Of a stretch of 64,000 nucleotides of DNA, positions 41,141 to 49,983 are shown in pieces. Origin of the DNA: Nocardia brasiliensis NBRC 14402 (lineage in GTDB: Bacteria; Actinomycetota; Actinomycetes; Mycobacteriales; Mycobacteriaceae). Under the pieces are notes generated by a model. It made no database searches and was not told the DNA's origin. It was given only the letters and a program-made list of their open reading frames with translations. Every line of letters begins with the position of its first letter. Positions within the stretch are counted from its first letter, which is position 1. The stretch lies in assembly GCF_000308475.2 (NCBI RefSeq), contig NZ_BAFT02000065.1:124001-188000 (forward strand), in the 5' to 3' direction. Made by a program: the position numbers and the translations under genes.

Positions 41141-41839
41141 ATGTTCAGCAAACTCGCCAAGGTGGCCAACGCCGCCTTCGCCGTAGCCCTGGGTGCGGCG
41201 CTGCTGGGGACGGGCGCGGGGGCCGCGCAGGCCGATCCCGGCCCACCGGTCGTGGGCGGCGGCTCCGGCATCATCATCTCCGACACGCCGGGAGCCCTCA
41301 GCGACCAGTTGTTCGAGTGCACGGTCACCACGGTCGGCCGCGACGGCGCGGGGCGCCTCGTCGGCTTCACCGCCGGGCACTGCGGCGAACCCGGCTACGA
41401 GGTGTACGCCGAGGCCGACCGCGGCGCCGGCGTGATCGGCCGGTTCGTCTACTCCAACCACGACCTGGACTACGCCGTCCTGGAATTCAACGAGAACAAG
41501 ATGATCCCGGTGAACCGGATCGGCAACGTCACCATCACCGGGCTCGGCGGACCGGCCCAGTTCCCGACGATCGTCTGCAAGGAAGGCCGGACCACCGGCA
41601 ATACCTGCGGCATCAGCTGGGGCGACGTGTTCGGGTCGAACACCGAGACCTGGAGTCAGATGTGCGTCGTGGAAGGCGATTCCGGCGCACCGGTCGTCGT
41701 CGGCTCCACGCTGGTCGGCATGGTCAACGCCTACCTCGCCGTCGCGTGCTTCGGCCCCGAGGTGGGCACCAACATGTCCACGATCACCGACGACGTCAAC
41801 GCCCGCGGCGGCATCGGAGCGGGATTCCGCCCGATCTGA
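41141..41839 (+). CDS. Secreted S1-family serine protease (chymotrypsin fold)
   Basis: This is a 232-residue exported protein. The signal peptide is MFSKLAKVANAAFAVALGAALLGTGAGAAQA. The catalytic triad is visible: His in GFTAGHCGE, Asp in NHDLDYAVLEF and Ser in VVEGDSGAPVVVG. Cys pairs (FECTV with GHCG, VCKEGRTTGNTCG, QMCVVEGD with VACFG) suit disulfides in a secreted protease of the streptogrisin-like type. There is no long propeptide. The ATG has GGAGGG six bases upstream. A textbook terminator follows. Confidence 0.88.
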   Translation: MFSKLAKVANAAFAVALGAALLGTGAGAAQADPGPPVVGGGSGIIISDTPGALSDQLFECTVTTVGRDGAGRLVGFTAGHCGEPGYEVYAEADRGAGVIGRFVYSNHDLDYAVLEFNENKMIPVNRIGNVTITGLGGPAQFPTIVCKEGRTTGNTCGISWGDVFGSNTETWSQMCVVEGDSGAPVVVGSTLVGMVNAYLAVACFGPEVGTNMSTITDDVNARGGIGAGFRPI

Positions 41840-41857
41840 CGTTCCCCGAAACAGCAC

Positions 41858-41895
41858 GGCGGCGCACCACTGCGACAGTGGTGCGCCGCCTTTTT
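41858..41895 (+). terminator. Intrinsic terminator
   Basis: A perfect 15-bp stem (41858-41872 with 41876-41890) with a CGA loop is followed by TTTTT (41891-41895). It ends the S1 protease gene and may also stop the convergent MFS gene. Confidence 0.88.
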
Positions 41896-41905
41896 GTGCA
41901 CACCC

Positions 41906-43384
41906 TCACTGCGCCGCTCGCTCGTCCGACTGCGGCGCTCGCTCGCTCGGCGCGAGGGCGGGTCCGGTGGCCGCGGCACACTGCGGCAGGCAGTCCACGT
42001 TGTCCAGGGCCGGCGGGCGCCGCGGCGAACGCAGCAGCACACCGGCGAGCACCGCGCCCGCGATCAGCAGCCCGACGCAGATCCACATGGCCTTGGCGAA
42101 GCCGCGGTCGAACGCGACGGAATCGCCCAGCGCACCGGAGATTCCGGCCAGGCCGGGCAGCGCGGCGACGGCGAGCAGTTGCGCGGTGCGCGCGACCGCA
42201 TTGTTCACCCCGGAGGCGATGCCCGCCTCGCTCGACGGCACCGCGCCGAGCACTGCCCCGGTCAGCGGGGCGACCAGCGCGGTGAGCCCGAGCCCGAAGA
42301 CGAGCACGCCGGGCAGCACATCGGTGACATACGTGGTGTCCGGGCCGATCCGGAGCAGCAGCACCAGCCCACCCGCGGCGAGCAACGGACCGACCGTCAT
42401 CGGCAGGCGCGGGCCGTGCACCTGCGCCCACCGGCCCGCCCGCGCGGACAGCAGCAACATGACCAGCGTGACGGGCACGGTCGCGACACCCGACATAAGT
42501 GGTGAATACCCCGCCACCAGTTGCAGTTCCAGCACCAGCAGGAAGAACACGCCGCCGAGCGCGGCGTACACCGCGAGCGTGACCAGGTTGGCCGCGGTGA
42601 AGACCCGCGAGGCGAACAACGCCGGCGGCACCAGCGGATGGTCGCTGCGCAATTCGATCGCCACGAACGCGGCGAGCAGCAGCAGCCCGCCGACCACGAG
42701 CAGCGGCATGGTGTCGATCAGGCCGAAGGTCAGCGCGCCGAGGGCGAGCGCGACCACGAACGCGCCCGGCACGTCCAATCGGGTGCCGGCGTTCGGATCA
42801 CGGCTCTCCGGCACATGTTTCAACGCGACCAGCACGACCACCACCGCGAGCGGCACATTGATGAAGAAGATGGAGCGCCAGCCCGCCACCTCGATCAGCC
42901 AACCGCCGAGGAACGGGCCGAGCGCGCCGGAGACGCCGGCGAACCCCGACCACAAACCGATCGCCGCGCCCTGATCACGCCGATCGATCGACGAGGAGAT
43001 CAGGGCGAGGCTGCCCGGGGTCAGCATCGCACCGGCCACACCCTGCAGAATCCGGGCGAACACCAGCATCTCGATGTTCATCGCGGCGCCGCACAGCACC
43101 GAGGCGAGCGCGAACGCGATGGTGCCCCAGACGAATACCTTGCGCCGGCCGAGCCGGTCGCCCAGCGAGCCGCCGAGCAGGATGAACGACGCCAAGGTCA
43201 GCGTGTAACCGTTCAGTGTCCATTGCAGGCCCGCGACGTCGGTGTCGAGCGATTCGCCGATCCGGGGCAGCGCGATGTTCACGACGGTGGCGTCCAGCGA
43301 AGCCACCGACGAACCGAGGATCGTGCCGAGCAGAATCCAGCGCCCGGTGGACGATTTCAGCCGCGGGAGATCAGTCGTGCTCAC
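41906..43384 (-). CDS. MFS transporter, DHA2 (EmrB/QacA-like) drug exporter
   Basis: This is a 492-residue protein with about 14 hydrophobic helices. MFS marks are SVASLDATVVNIALPRIGESL (motif D1 in helix 1) and GGSLGDRLGRRKVFVWG (motif A). PLLVVGGLLLLAAFVAIEL is among the central helices. DHA2 members export drugs, dyes or cell-wall precursors by proton antiport; the substrate is unknown. The start GTG (STTDLPRLKSSTGRW) lies six bases after TATGTT, predicting leaderless translation. It excludes a 73-codon upstream extension with no membrane-protein character. Confidence 0.87.
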   Translation of the reverse strand: MSTTDLPRLKSSTGRWILLGTILGSSVASLDATVVNIALPRIGESLDTDVAGLQWTLNGYTLTLASFILLGGSLGDRLGRRKVFVWGTIAFALASVLCGAAMNIEMLVFARILQGVAGAMLTPGSLALISSSIDRRDQGAAIGLWSGFAGVSGALGPFLGGWLIEVAGWRSIFFINVPLAVVVVLVALKHVPESRDPNAGTRLDVPGAFVVALALGALTFGLIDTMPLLVVGGLLLLAAFVAIELRSDHPLVPPALFASRVFTAANLVTLAVYAALGGVFFLLVLELQLVAGYSPLMSGVATVPVTLVMLLLSARAGRWAQVHGPRLPMTVGPLLAAGGLVLLLRIGPDTTYVTDVLPGVLVFGLGLTALVAPLTGAVLGAVPSSEAGIASGVNNAVARTAQLLAVAALPGLAGISGALGDSVAFDRGFAKAMWICVGLLIAGAVLAGVLLRSPRRPPALDNVDCLPQCAAATGPALAPSERAPQSDERAAQ

Positions 43385-43433
43385 CGACCCAACATAGTGC
43401 GCAGGATCGAACAGCGGCGGTATTCCGGTGGTG

Positions 43434-44039
43434 TCAGAGTTCCTGGACGCAGACCACGAAACGCCGTTCCTCGTAGACATAGCCGGAACCGCTGTCGCAG
43501 GCGCTGACATCGCTCGCGCCCTCGACCCGGTTGACCACCTTGACGCCCTTCTGCGGCGTCGCGCCGGTGCAGTCGATCCGCTTGGGATCGTCGCCGCCGA
43601 CATCCATGCAGCCGCCGACCACCCAGTCGATATCCAGGCAGTACGCGCCCTGTTCGATGCCGTTGAGGGTTTCGGCGTAGTAGTTGTCGGCGTCGCCGAC
43701 GCAGGCCGTGCTCTTGGGCGCCTTGCCGATCACCTTGTAGTTGGCTGCCCGGCTGCCGCACGAGGCCTTCGCGATGGTGGCGTTGCTGGTCGTGCCGCCG
43801 AGCGTGACGCAGTCGCCGATGTTCGCCTCGAAGTCGGTGTTGCCACCTTTGTTCGTGCTGGTGGGCGCCGGCTTGCCGGACGAAGGCTTGGGCGTGACCG
43901 AGACGGCATCGATGGTGCCGTTGTTCACCGCGGGCTGCGCGTGACCGCTGATGGTGGAGCTACAGCCCACCAGCGCGAGGGCGGCAACACCGACCAACGT
44001 CGCAAACGCGACACGACCCCAGGTCAGTTGACCAGACAC
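43434..44039 (-). CDS. LppU-like lipoprotein
   Basis: This is a 201-residue lipoprotein. The signal peptide ends in the lipobox LALVGCSST near residue 26. After a Ser/Thr/Pro-rich linker, the domain has six or more Cys (GDCVTLGG, KASCGSR, STACVGDADNYY, GAYCLDIDW, GGCMDVGG, DCTGA, SACDSG, FVVCVQ). This fits the mycobacterial LppU pattern of a disulfide-rich repeat. The function is unknown. The GTG has GGGAGGA upstream. It is divergent from the next secreted-protein gene. Confidence 0.78.
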   Translation of the reverse strand: MSGQLTWGRVAFATLVGVAALALVGCSSTISGHAQPAVNNGTIDAVSVTPKPSSGKPAPTSTNKGGNTDFEANIGDCVTLGGTTSNATIAKASCGSRAANYKVIGKAPKSTACVGDADNYYAETLNGIEQGAYCLDIDWVVGGCMDVGGDDPKRIDCTGATPQKGVKVVNRVEGASDVSACDSGSGYVYEERRFVVCVQEL

Positions 44040-44230
44040 GTACAGTCCTCCCGAGCTGTAGTGCTTCGAACTCGGACCCCCTGGAAAGAATTCGAAGTGC
44101 GCAAAGCAGTGCTTGAAATACACGCCATGCATACACCATGGACCGCGCACACGTCGACCCGACTGCGGAATCAGGCTGCTAGCAACCGATCTGAGTACAG
44201 TGGTGTTTTCGGTGCGAGAGGAGTTTGTCC

Positions 44231-44767
44231 GTGAAGCTGATCAGCGCGATCGTATGCGCGACTGCCGCGGCGGGGGTCTCGCTGACCTTTTCCGGCACCG
44301 CCTCAGCTACCGACGTGCAATGCACTTCGGCGCATGGGACCGACATCACCGTAATCGACGGCAGGACCGCCTGCCGGGCAGCCACCGACCTGCTGGGTGA
44401 GGCCAAATCGCTCGGTATCGACGGTATCGGTTACGCGAATGCCACGGCAGGCGCCCGCGCGCTCGGCATCGGCATCGCGGGCGGGGTCGGCGCGGGCGAG
44501 GGTTCGGGCGGCATACCGCTGGCGATCGGCGTCGGACAGGACGCCATCGCGCTCAGTTCCATTGATCGCGACGATGTTTCGTCCGCCTGGCCGCCGGTGC
44601 TCGCGGTCTCGGTCGCCTTCGAAGGGTCGCGCGCGAGCGCGCGGACCGCCGAGGCCGACGTGGTCTGCCTGGGCGGCGGGGCCTTCGCCTGGAATTCGAG
44701 CACCGGCGACACCTGCCTCAGCACCCCGCTGGGCCGCTGGCAGACCGGCGACGAGCGGTTACCCTGA
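44231..44767 (+). CDS. Secreted small protein, possibly DUF6764 family
   Basis: This is a 178-residue exported protein. The signal peptide is VKLISAIVCATAAAGVSLTFSGTASA. The mature part begins TDVQCTSAHGTDITVIDGRTACRAATD. It has a Gly/Ala-rich middle (GIGIAGGVGAGEGSGGIPLAIGVGQDAIAL) and four Cys in all. I recall similar Nocardia proteins under the label DUF6764, but this match is from memory. The GTG has GAGAGGAG eight bases upstream. No function is known. Confidence 0.68.
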   Translation: MKLISAIVCATAAAGVSLTFSGTASATDVQCTSAHGTDITVIDGRTACRAATDLLGEAKSLGIDGIGYANATAGARALGIGIAGGVGAGEGSGGIPLAIGVGQDAIALSSIDRDDVSSAWPPVLAVSVAFEGSRASARTAEADVVCLGGGAFAWNSSTGDTCLSTPLGRWQTGDERLP

Positions 44768-44804
44768 GGGACGGTCCGACGATCGGTGGTCAGGAGGTGA
44801 CCTC

Positions 44805-46088
44805 ATGGTTTCGGCAACGGCGGCAGGCGGCTTCGACGGTCGCGCCGAGCGCGGCGAACTCCTCCCGCCCCGGGAGATGCTGGTCGACCCGCGCTTCATC
44901 CGGCTCGCGGACCAATTCTTCGGCATGTTCGAGCAACCCAGCCGCGGCGGCGGCGCGCTGGCCGTCTACCTCGACGGCAGGCCGGTGGTCGACATCTGGG
45001 GCGGCTGGGCCGCCAAGGACCGGCGCTGGAACGGCGAGACCGTCGCGCTGACCTTCTCCACCGGCAAGGGCGTCGCCTCCACCGTCGTGCACCGGCTCGC
45101 CGAGCGCGGCCTGATCGATTACGACGCGCCCGTGGCCACCTACTGGCCCGAGTTCGGCGCGCACGGCAAGGCCGACATCACGGTGCGCGATGTGCTGTCG
45201 CACCGGGCCGGGCTGCATCGGGTGCGCGGCCTGGTACCCGGCCGGGAGGGCATTCTCGACTACGCGGCCGTGGTCACCGCGCTGGCCGAGAGCCCGGCCG
45301 ACCCGCGCCGCATCCGCACCTCCGGCTATCACGCGATCACCTTCGGCTGGCTGGTCGCCGAGATCGTGCAGCGAGTCACCGGTGATCCGTTCACCGAGGT
45401 GGTGCGCCGCGAGATCGCCGAACCGCTCGACCTCGACGAGTTCTGGTTCCGGGTACCGGAATCCGAGCGATACCGGATCGCCAAGATCTTCCCGCACCTG
45501 AGCCCGCCCGGGATCCGCTGGAACACCGCGTCATCGGTGCTGTCCTGGGTGCGGCCGATCCGCGGGCTCGCCGAGGCGGGCATGCCGGAGAGCTTCGACG
45601 AACTGGTCCGCGACCCGCGGGTGCACGACGCGGTGATGCCCGGCTGGAACGGCGTCTTCTCGGCGCGCGCACTGGCCAGGATGTACGGCGCGCTCGCCAA
45701 CCGCGGCACGGTGGAACTCCCGCAGCCCGGTGGTGGCCGCCGGACGGTGCGTTTCCTGCGACCGGAGACGATCGAGACGATCAACCAGGTGCAGCCCGCG
45801 GAGAGCCGGGACTATGTGCTCGGCCTGCCGCTGCGCTTCACCCTCGGCTATCACCGGCCGGTGCTGATGTCCAAGCAGCAACCGCGAAAAGCGTTCGGCC
45901 ACTACGGTGTCGGCGGGTCCGGCGCCTACGCCGATCCGGAGCTGGGCATGTCCATCGCGTTCGTCACCAACCGGCTCGGCAACGCGGTGACGGCGCTCGG
46001 TGATGCCAGGCTGGCCCGGTTGGCGGCGACGGCGCGAGCCACGGTGCGCAAGGCCAAGCCCGCGGTCACGGTCGACGAGAGCGACTGA
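44805..46088 (+). CDS. Serine hydrolase, class C beta-lactamase/esterase family
   Basis: This is a 427-residue cytoplasmic-looking protein with no signal peptide. The catalytic SxxK is in LTFSTGKGVAS (STGK, near residue 83). The second motif region is RTSGYHAITFGWL, where Tyr is followed by His rather than the usual Ser/Ala-x-Asn. The third motif is KAFGHYGVGGSGAYADP. Such proteins in Mycobacterium (LipE-like) are esterases rather than antibiotic hydrolases. The ATG has a near-ideal AGGAGGTGA upstream. The P450 gene follows 58 bp later and may share the transcript. Confidence 0.83.
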   Translation: MVSATAAGGFDGRAERGELLPPREMLVDPRFIRLADQFFGMFEQPSRGGGALAVYLDGRPVVDIWGGWAAKDRRWNGETVALTFSTGKGVASTVVHRLAERGLIDYDAPVATYWPEFGAHGKADITVRDVLSHRAGLHRVRGLVPGREGILDYAAVVTALAESPADPRRIRTSGYHAITFGWLVAEIVQRVTGDPFTEVVRREIAEPLDLDEFWFRVPESERYRIAKIFPHLSPPGIRWNTASSVLSWVRPIRGLAEAGMPESFDELVRDPRVHDAVMPGWNGVFSARALARMYGALANRGTVELPQPGGGRRTVRFLRPETIETINQVQPAESRDYVLGLPLRFTLGYHRPVLMSKQQPRKAFGHYGVGGSGAYADPELGMSIAFVTNRLGNAVTALGDARLARLAATARATVRKAKPAVTVDESD

Positions 46089-46146
46089 GCCACGCCGCGG
46101 CGACCGCATGGCCGGGTCGAACCTCAGCCGCGGCCGGCTCGTTGCT

Positions 46147-47562
46147 ATGAGTATGGAAGAGGACGCCGCCGATACCGGCCCGCACGCGCCGCCGATACCG
46201 GTCGCGCAGCTACCGCGACCGCGGCCGTTGCTGTGGCACGCACTGCGGGCGGGACTGGATTTCGAGCGGTATTTCCGCTGGCGGCGGGCGCGCGACGGCG
46301 ACCCCATCTACTGTGAGTTTCCCGGTATGGGGTCGGCGTTGTTCACGGGTACCGCCGCGGGGGCGCGCGAATTGTTCCGGGCACCCGTCGAATCCGTCGA
46401 ACCGCCGCGGCCCAATCCGATCGAGCCGCTGGTCGGCTCGGCGTCGCTGATCTTGGCCGCGGGTGCGCGGCATCGTCGCGATCGGGCCCTGCTCACGCCC
46501 GCGTTCCACAGCACGCGGATCCGCGAATACGGTGCACTCATCAGAGACGTCACCCGCGCGGAACTGGCAGGGGAGACCGGCCCGGCGTGGGTTCCCGGGG
46601 TGCGCATCGATGCGCGGGCGGCAGCGCGTTCGATCACGTTGCAGGTGATCCTCACGGCCGTGTTCGGCGTGCACAGCCCACGGCACCGAGCCGAATACGT
46701 CGGTGCGATCGGCGCGTTCCTGGACGCGTTCTCCGGGCCGCTGATGCTGCTGCCGGTGTTGCGGCGCAAGGCTTTCGGACGCGGGCCGTGGGATCGGTTC
46801 GTCCGGGCGCGGGCCCGGCTGGACCGGTTGATCCGCGCCGACATCGCCCGCCGGCGAGCCGATCCGCACCGCCGCACGACCGACCTGCTCGGCCTGCTGC
46901 TGAGCACCCGGTACGACGACGGCACCGCGATTTCCGACACGGAGCTGTGTGACGAGCTGCGCACGCTGCTCGTCGCCGGGCACGAGACCACCGCGACGAC
47001 TCTCGTCTGGGCGCTGTATCACCTGCACCGCGCGCCGCCGATGCTGGAACGACTACGCGCGGAACTGCGGACCACCGGACGGGAGGCCGATCCGGCGGAG
47101 CTGGCGCGGCTGCCCTATCTGGACGCGGTGTGTCAGGAGACGCTGCGGCTGCACCCCGCGGTGCCGATCGTGGTGCGCAGGCTGACCGCGCCGGGCACGC
47201 TGTGCGGAATCGCCCTGGCGGCAGGGGACACGATGGGGGTCGCGGTGCCGTTGCTGCATTCGGATCCGGCGGTGTGGTCCGCACCCGAACTGTTTCGCCC
47301 GGAGCGGTTTCTCGAACGCCGATATCGGCCCTACGAATTCGCGCCGTTCGGCGGCGGGCATCGGCGGTGCGTCGGCGCGGCGCTGGCGGACTATGAACTG
47401 CGAATTGCGTTGGCCACCATTATCGGCGACGTGCGGTTGCACCTGCCGCAACGGTATGCGAACGGACGCACGCCAATTTCGGTGCCGCACAACATAGCAA
47501 CCGGTCCGCATCGACCGATTCGGTTCGACATCGTGAGTGATTTACGTCACGAAGATGTTTGA
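46147..47562 (+). CDS. Cytochrome P450
   Basis: This is a 471-residue soluble P450. The heme-ligand loop is FAPFGGGHRRCVGAALA. The I-helix is LLVAGHETTATTLVW with the Thr for oxygen activation. The K-helix ExxR is CQETLRLHP, and the PERF-like stretch is LFRPERFLER. The pattern is close to the CYP110/CYP102-like FGGGxRRCxG type. The substrate and redox partner are not evident; no ferredoxin gene is adjacent. Several start codons are possible (ATG 46108, 46147, 46153); none has a strong ribosome binding site. Confidence 0.85.
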   Translation: MSMEEDAADTGPHAPPIPVAQLPRPRPLLWHALRAGLDFERYFRWRRARDGDPIYCEFPGMGSALFTGTAAGARELFRAPVESVEPPRPNPIEPLVGSASLILAAGARHRRDRALLTPAFHSTRIREYGALIRDVTRAELAGETGPAWVPGVRIDARAAARSITLQVILTAVFGVHSPRHRAEYVGAIGAFLDAFSGPLMLLPVLRRKAFGRGPWDRFVRARARLDRLIRADIARRRADPHRRTTDLLGLLLSTRYDDGTAISDTELCDELRTLLVAGHETTATTLVWALYHLHRAPPMLERLRAELRTTGREADPAELARLPYLDAVCQETLRLHPAVPIVVRRLTAPGTLCGIALAAGDTMGVAVPLLHSDPAVWSAPELFRPERFLERRYRPYEFAPFGGGHRRCVGAALADYELRIALATIIGDVRLHLPQRYANGRTPISVPHNIATGPHRPIRFDIVSDLRHEDV

Positions 47563-47727
47563 CCGTGTCGGTGCGGCGGCCTACCAGCGGCGGTCCGCGA
47601 CGCGGCGGACTCGCCGACGTGACCGGTAACTTTCACTGAACCACGTGAAGGCGGACCGGCTATGTGACGGCTACCACACCAGCCGGTCTGCTCGAATCAT
47701 TATGAAAGACAACTGGCTTCAGGTCAC

Positions 47728-47839
47728 CCCGGGACGGTAGGAAGGACGGCAGGGTCGGGCCGTCAATACCCGTGGAGTGCTCTGCCGGCTCCCGGGCGAA
47801 TGAGATCTTTGTTCACGCGCGCGTCTATACGTGCGCGCG
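47728..47839 (+). promoter_or_regulatory. Foldable 5' leader of the L,D-transpeptidase gene
   Basis: Three nested helices can form: CCCGGGA/TCCCGGG (47728-47734 with 47790-47796), CGGCAG/CTGCCG (47747-47752 with 47782-47787) and CGGG/CCCG (47756-47759 with 47769-47772). A fourth hairpin of seven GC pairs (47816-47822 with 47833-47839) ends ten bases before the ATG. This could be a structured regulatory leader. It does not match the c-di-AMP riboswitch pattern I know. Confidence 0.4.
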
Positions 47840-47848
47840 AGAGATGGA

Positions 47849-48766
47849 ATGGACGAGAAACCTATGCATGTCGCTTCGCACACCGGGTCGCCAGTCGCGC
47901 ACCGCCGGGGAGCTCAGCTGTCCCGCCGGTTGCGCGCGGGCGCTCTGCTGTCCGCGACGATCGCGGCGGCCGGTGTCCTCCTGGTCGCCCCCGCGAGCGC
48001 CGAGCCCTTCCCCGGGTTCGGTTCCGGGTCCGCCGGGTCGGCGAACGAGCCGGCGCCGCAGCAGCCGAACTTCGCGCCGCCGTCGATCAACATCGCCGAC
48101 GGCGAGGTCGTCGGGGTGGCGCAGCCGATCATCATCAACTTCAAGGAGCCGGTGCCCGACCACGCGCTCGCCGAGAAGTTCATCAAGATCACCTCGTCGA
48201 AGCCGGCGCCGGGCCACTTCTACTGGCGCGGCGACAAGCAGGTGCGCTGGCGGCCGAACGACTACTGGCCGGACAACATCGACGTGCAGGTGGAGGCGGG
48301 CGGCACGCGCAGCGCCTTCAAGATCGGCGACGCGTTCGTCAGCACGGCCGACGACAACACCCACACCATCACCATCACCCGCAACGGTGAGGTGGTGAAG
48401 ACGATGCCGACCTCGATGGGCAAGCCCAAGCACGAGACCCCGAACGGCATCTACATCGTCGGCGAGCAGCTGCCCAAGATGATCATGGATTCGTCCACCT
48501 ACGGGGTGCCGACCACCGACCCCGAGGGATACAAGCTCGAGGTCGAATACGCGACCCGCATCTCCAACAGCGGCATCTTCGTGCACGCGGCCCCGTGGTC
48601 GGTCGGCCAGCAGGGCAAGTCCAACACCAGCCACGGCTGCCTCAACGTGAGCACCGAGAACGCCAAGTGGTTCATGGAGAACTCGCGGCGCGGCGACCCG
48701 GTGGTCGTGGAGAACACCCAGGGCGGGGTGCTGAGCTCCAGCGACGGCCTGGGCGACTGGAACTGA
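47849..48766 (+). CDS. L,D-transpeptidase (LdtA-like, YkuD domain)
   Basis: This is a 305-residue exported enzyme that makes 3-3 peptidoglycan cross-links. The signal segment is LSRRLRAGALLSATIAAAGVLLVAPASA. An immunoglobulin-like domain (about residues 65-175: FAPPSINIADGEVVGVAQPIIINFKEPVP) precedes the YkuD domain. The active-site motif IFVHAAPWSVGQQGKSNTSHGCLNVS carries the catalytic Cys. The order and motifs follow mycobacterial LdtA (Rv0116c type). ATG 47864 is an alternative start; both lie downstream of a GC hairpin. A terminator follows. Confidence 0.9.
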   Translation: MDEKPMHVASHTGSPVAHRRGAQLSRRLRAGALLSATIAAAGVLLVAPASAEPFPGFGSGSAGSANEPAPQQPNFAPPSINIADGEVVGVAQPIIINFKEPVPDHALAEKFIKITSSKPAPGHFYWRGDKQVRWRPNDYWPDNIDVQVEAGGTRSAFKIGDAFVSTADDNTHTITITRNGEVVKTMPTSMGKPKHETPNGIYIVGEQLPKMIMDSSTYGVPTTDPEGYKLEVEYATRISNSGIFVHAAPWSVGQQGKSNTSHGCLNVSTENAKWFMENSRRGDPVVVENTQGGVLSSSDGLGDWN

Positions 48767-48786
48767 GCTAGCCCGGTTCTGCCTGA

Positions 48787-48822
48787 ACTGGTCCGTCGGT
48801 TTCCCGGACGACGGACCAGTTT
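48787..48822 (+). terminator. Hairpin terminator after L,D-transpeptidase gene
   Basis: AACTGGTCCGTCG (48787-48799) pairs with CGACGGACCAGTT (48810-48822) across a 10-nt loop, 20 bp after the stop. Confidence 0.78.
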
Positions 48823-48871
48823 CGCGTTTACGCTCCCGTCAGCTAGACGCGACAACTGATTTCGGGAGAAC

Positions 48872-49983
48872 ATGGGTAACTCGGCGGGTACGCCCAAAAC
48901 TGAACCATCCGCTGAACCGCCTGCCCGGCGCGATTCGATCGCCGCCCCCGACGACCGGCAGAAGTCGCGGAGAGGCGGGGGAGCGCTCGAGATGTTCAAC
49001 AGGTCGGAGGGCAGCGTTAACCGACTGTTTGCTCCTTTCCGTAGAGTGCGCGACGTGCGAATGCGGCCGGAGCGAGTTCTACCCCAACCGCGTGGACGTG
49101 GCTGGCGCGGCCGACCCTGGCAGGACTACGCGCTGTTCCTCGTGCTCGTCGTCCCGAATCTGGCGTTGCTGACGCTGTTCGTCTATCGGCCGTTGATCGA
49201 CAACATCCGGCTCTCGTTCTACGACTGGAACATCTCCGATCCGGTGGCCACGTTCATCGGGGTGGCGAACTACCGCGAGTGGTGGGGCCGCACCGACTCC
49301 TGGGACATCGTCACCAACACCGTGGTATTCACCCTGGCCGCGGTGGTCGGCAGCATGGTGCTGGGCCTGGCGCTGGCCCTGCTGCTGGACCGGAAGCTGT
49401 TCGGGCGCAACGTGGTCCGCTCGGCGATCTTCGCGCCGTTCGTGATCTCCGGCGCCGCCATCGGCGTGGCCTTCCAGTTCATCTTCGATCCGAGCTTCGG
49501 CCTGGTGCAGGACGTGCTGCACCGGATCGGCGTCGACCAGGTGCCGGACTTCTACCAGAACCCGCACTGGGCGATGTTCATGATCACCGTGACCTACATC
49601 TGGAAGAACCTCGGCTACAGCTTCGTCATCTATCTGGCCGCGCTGCAAGGGGTTCGGCCGAGCTGATGGAGGCCGCCGAGATGGACGGCGCGAGCCGCTG
49701 GACCACCTTCACCAAAGTGTTGCTGCCGCAGCTGCGCCCGACCACCTTCTTCCTGTCGATCACCGTGCTGCTGAATTCGTTGCAGGTCTTCGACATCATC
49801 AACGTGATGACCCGCGGCGGACCGCTCGGCACGGGAACGACGACCATGGTCTTCCAGGTCTATGAGGAGTCCTTCCGCAACTTCCGGGCGGGCTACGGCG
49901 CGACCGTCGCCACCATCATGTTCCTGGTGCTGCTGATCGTCACGCTGATCCAGGTTCGCGTCATGGATCGGAACGAACAGTGA
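48872..49983 (+). pseudogene. ugpA: ugpA, sn-glycerol-3-phosphate/glycerophosphodiester ABC permease, frameshifted
   Basis: This is the first permease of a ugpAEBC importer. The first frame gives 264 residues with an 80-residue charged extension, the first membrane helices (ALFLVLVVPNLALLTLFVYRPL and onward) and ends LAALQGVRPS plus stop at 49664-49666. The next frame continues at once with ELMEAAEMDGASRW, the EAA loop that binds the ATPase, and the last helices to 49983. One missing base near 49649-49656, beside a GGGG run, explains the break. If real, the permease lacks its EAA loop and the importer should be inactive; otherwise this is a sequencing error. The other three genes are intact. 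It overlaps ugpE (GTGA). Confidence 0.85.

Noticed and set aside
47702..47740. 12-codon leader peptide frame (MKDNWLQVTPGR)
   Set aside because: It has no ribosome site and is too short to judge; chance occurrence is likely.
47728..47839. c-di-AMP (ydaO-type) riboswitch before the L,D-transpeptidase
   Set aside because: The conserved sequence blocks of that class are not present; only generic helices are seen.
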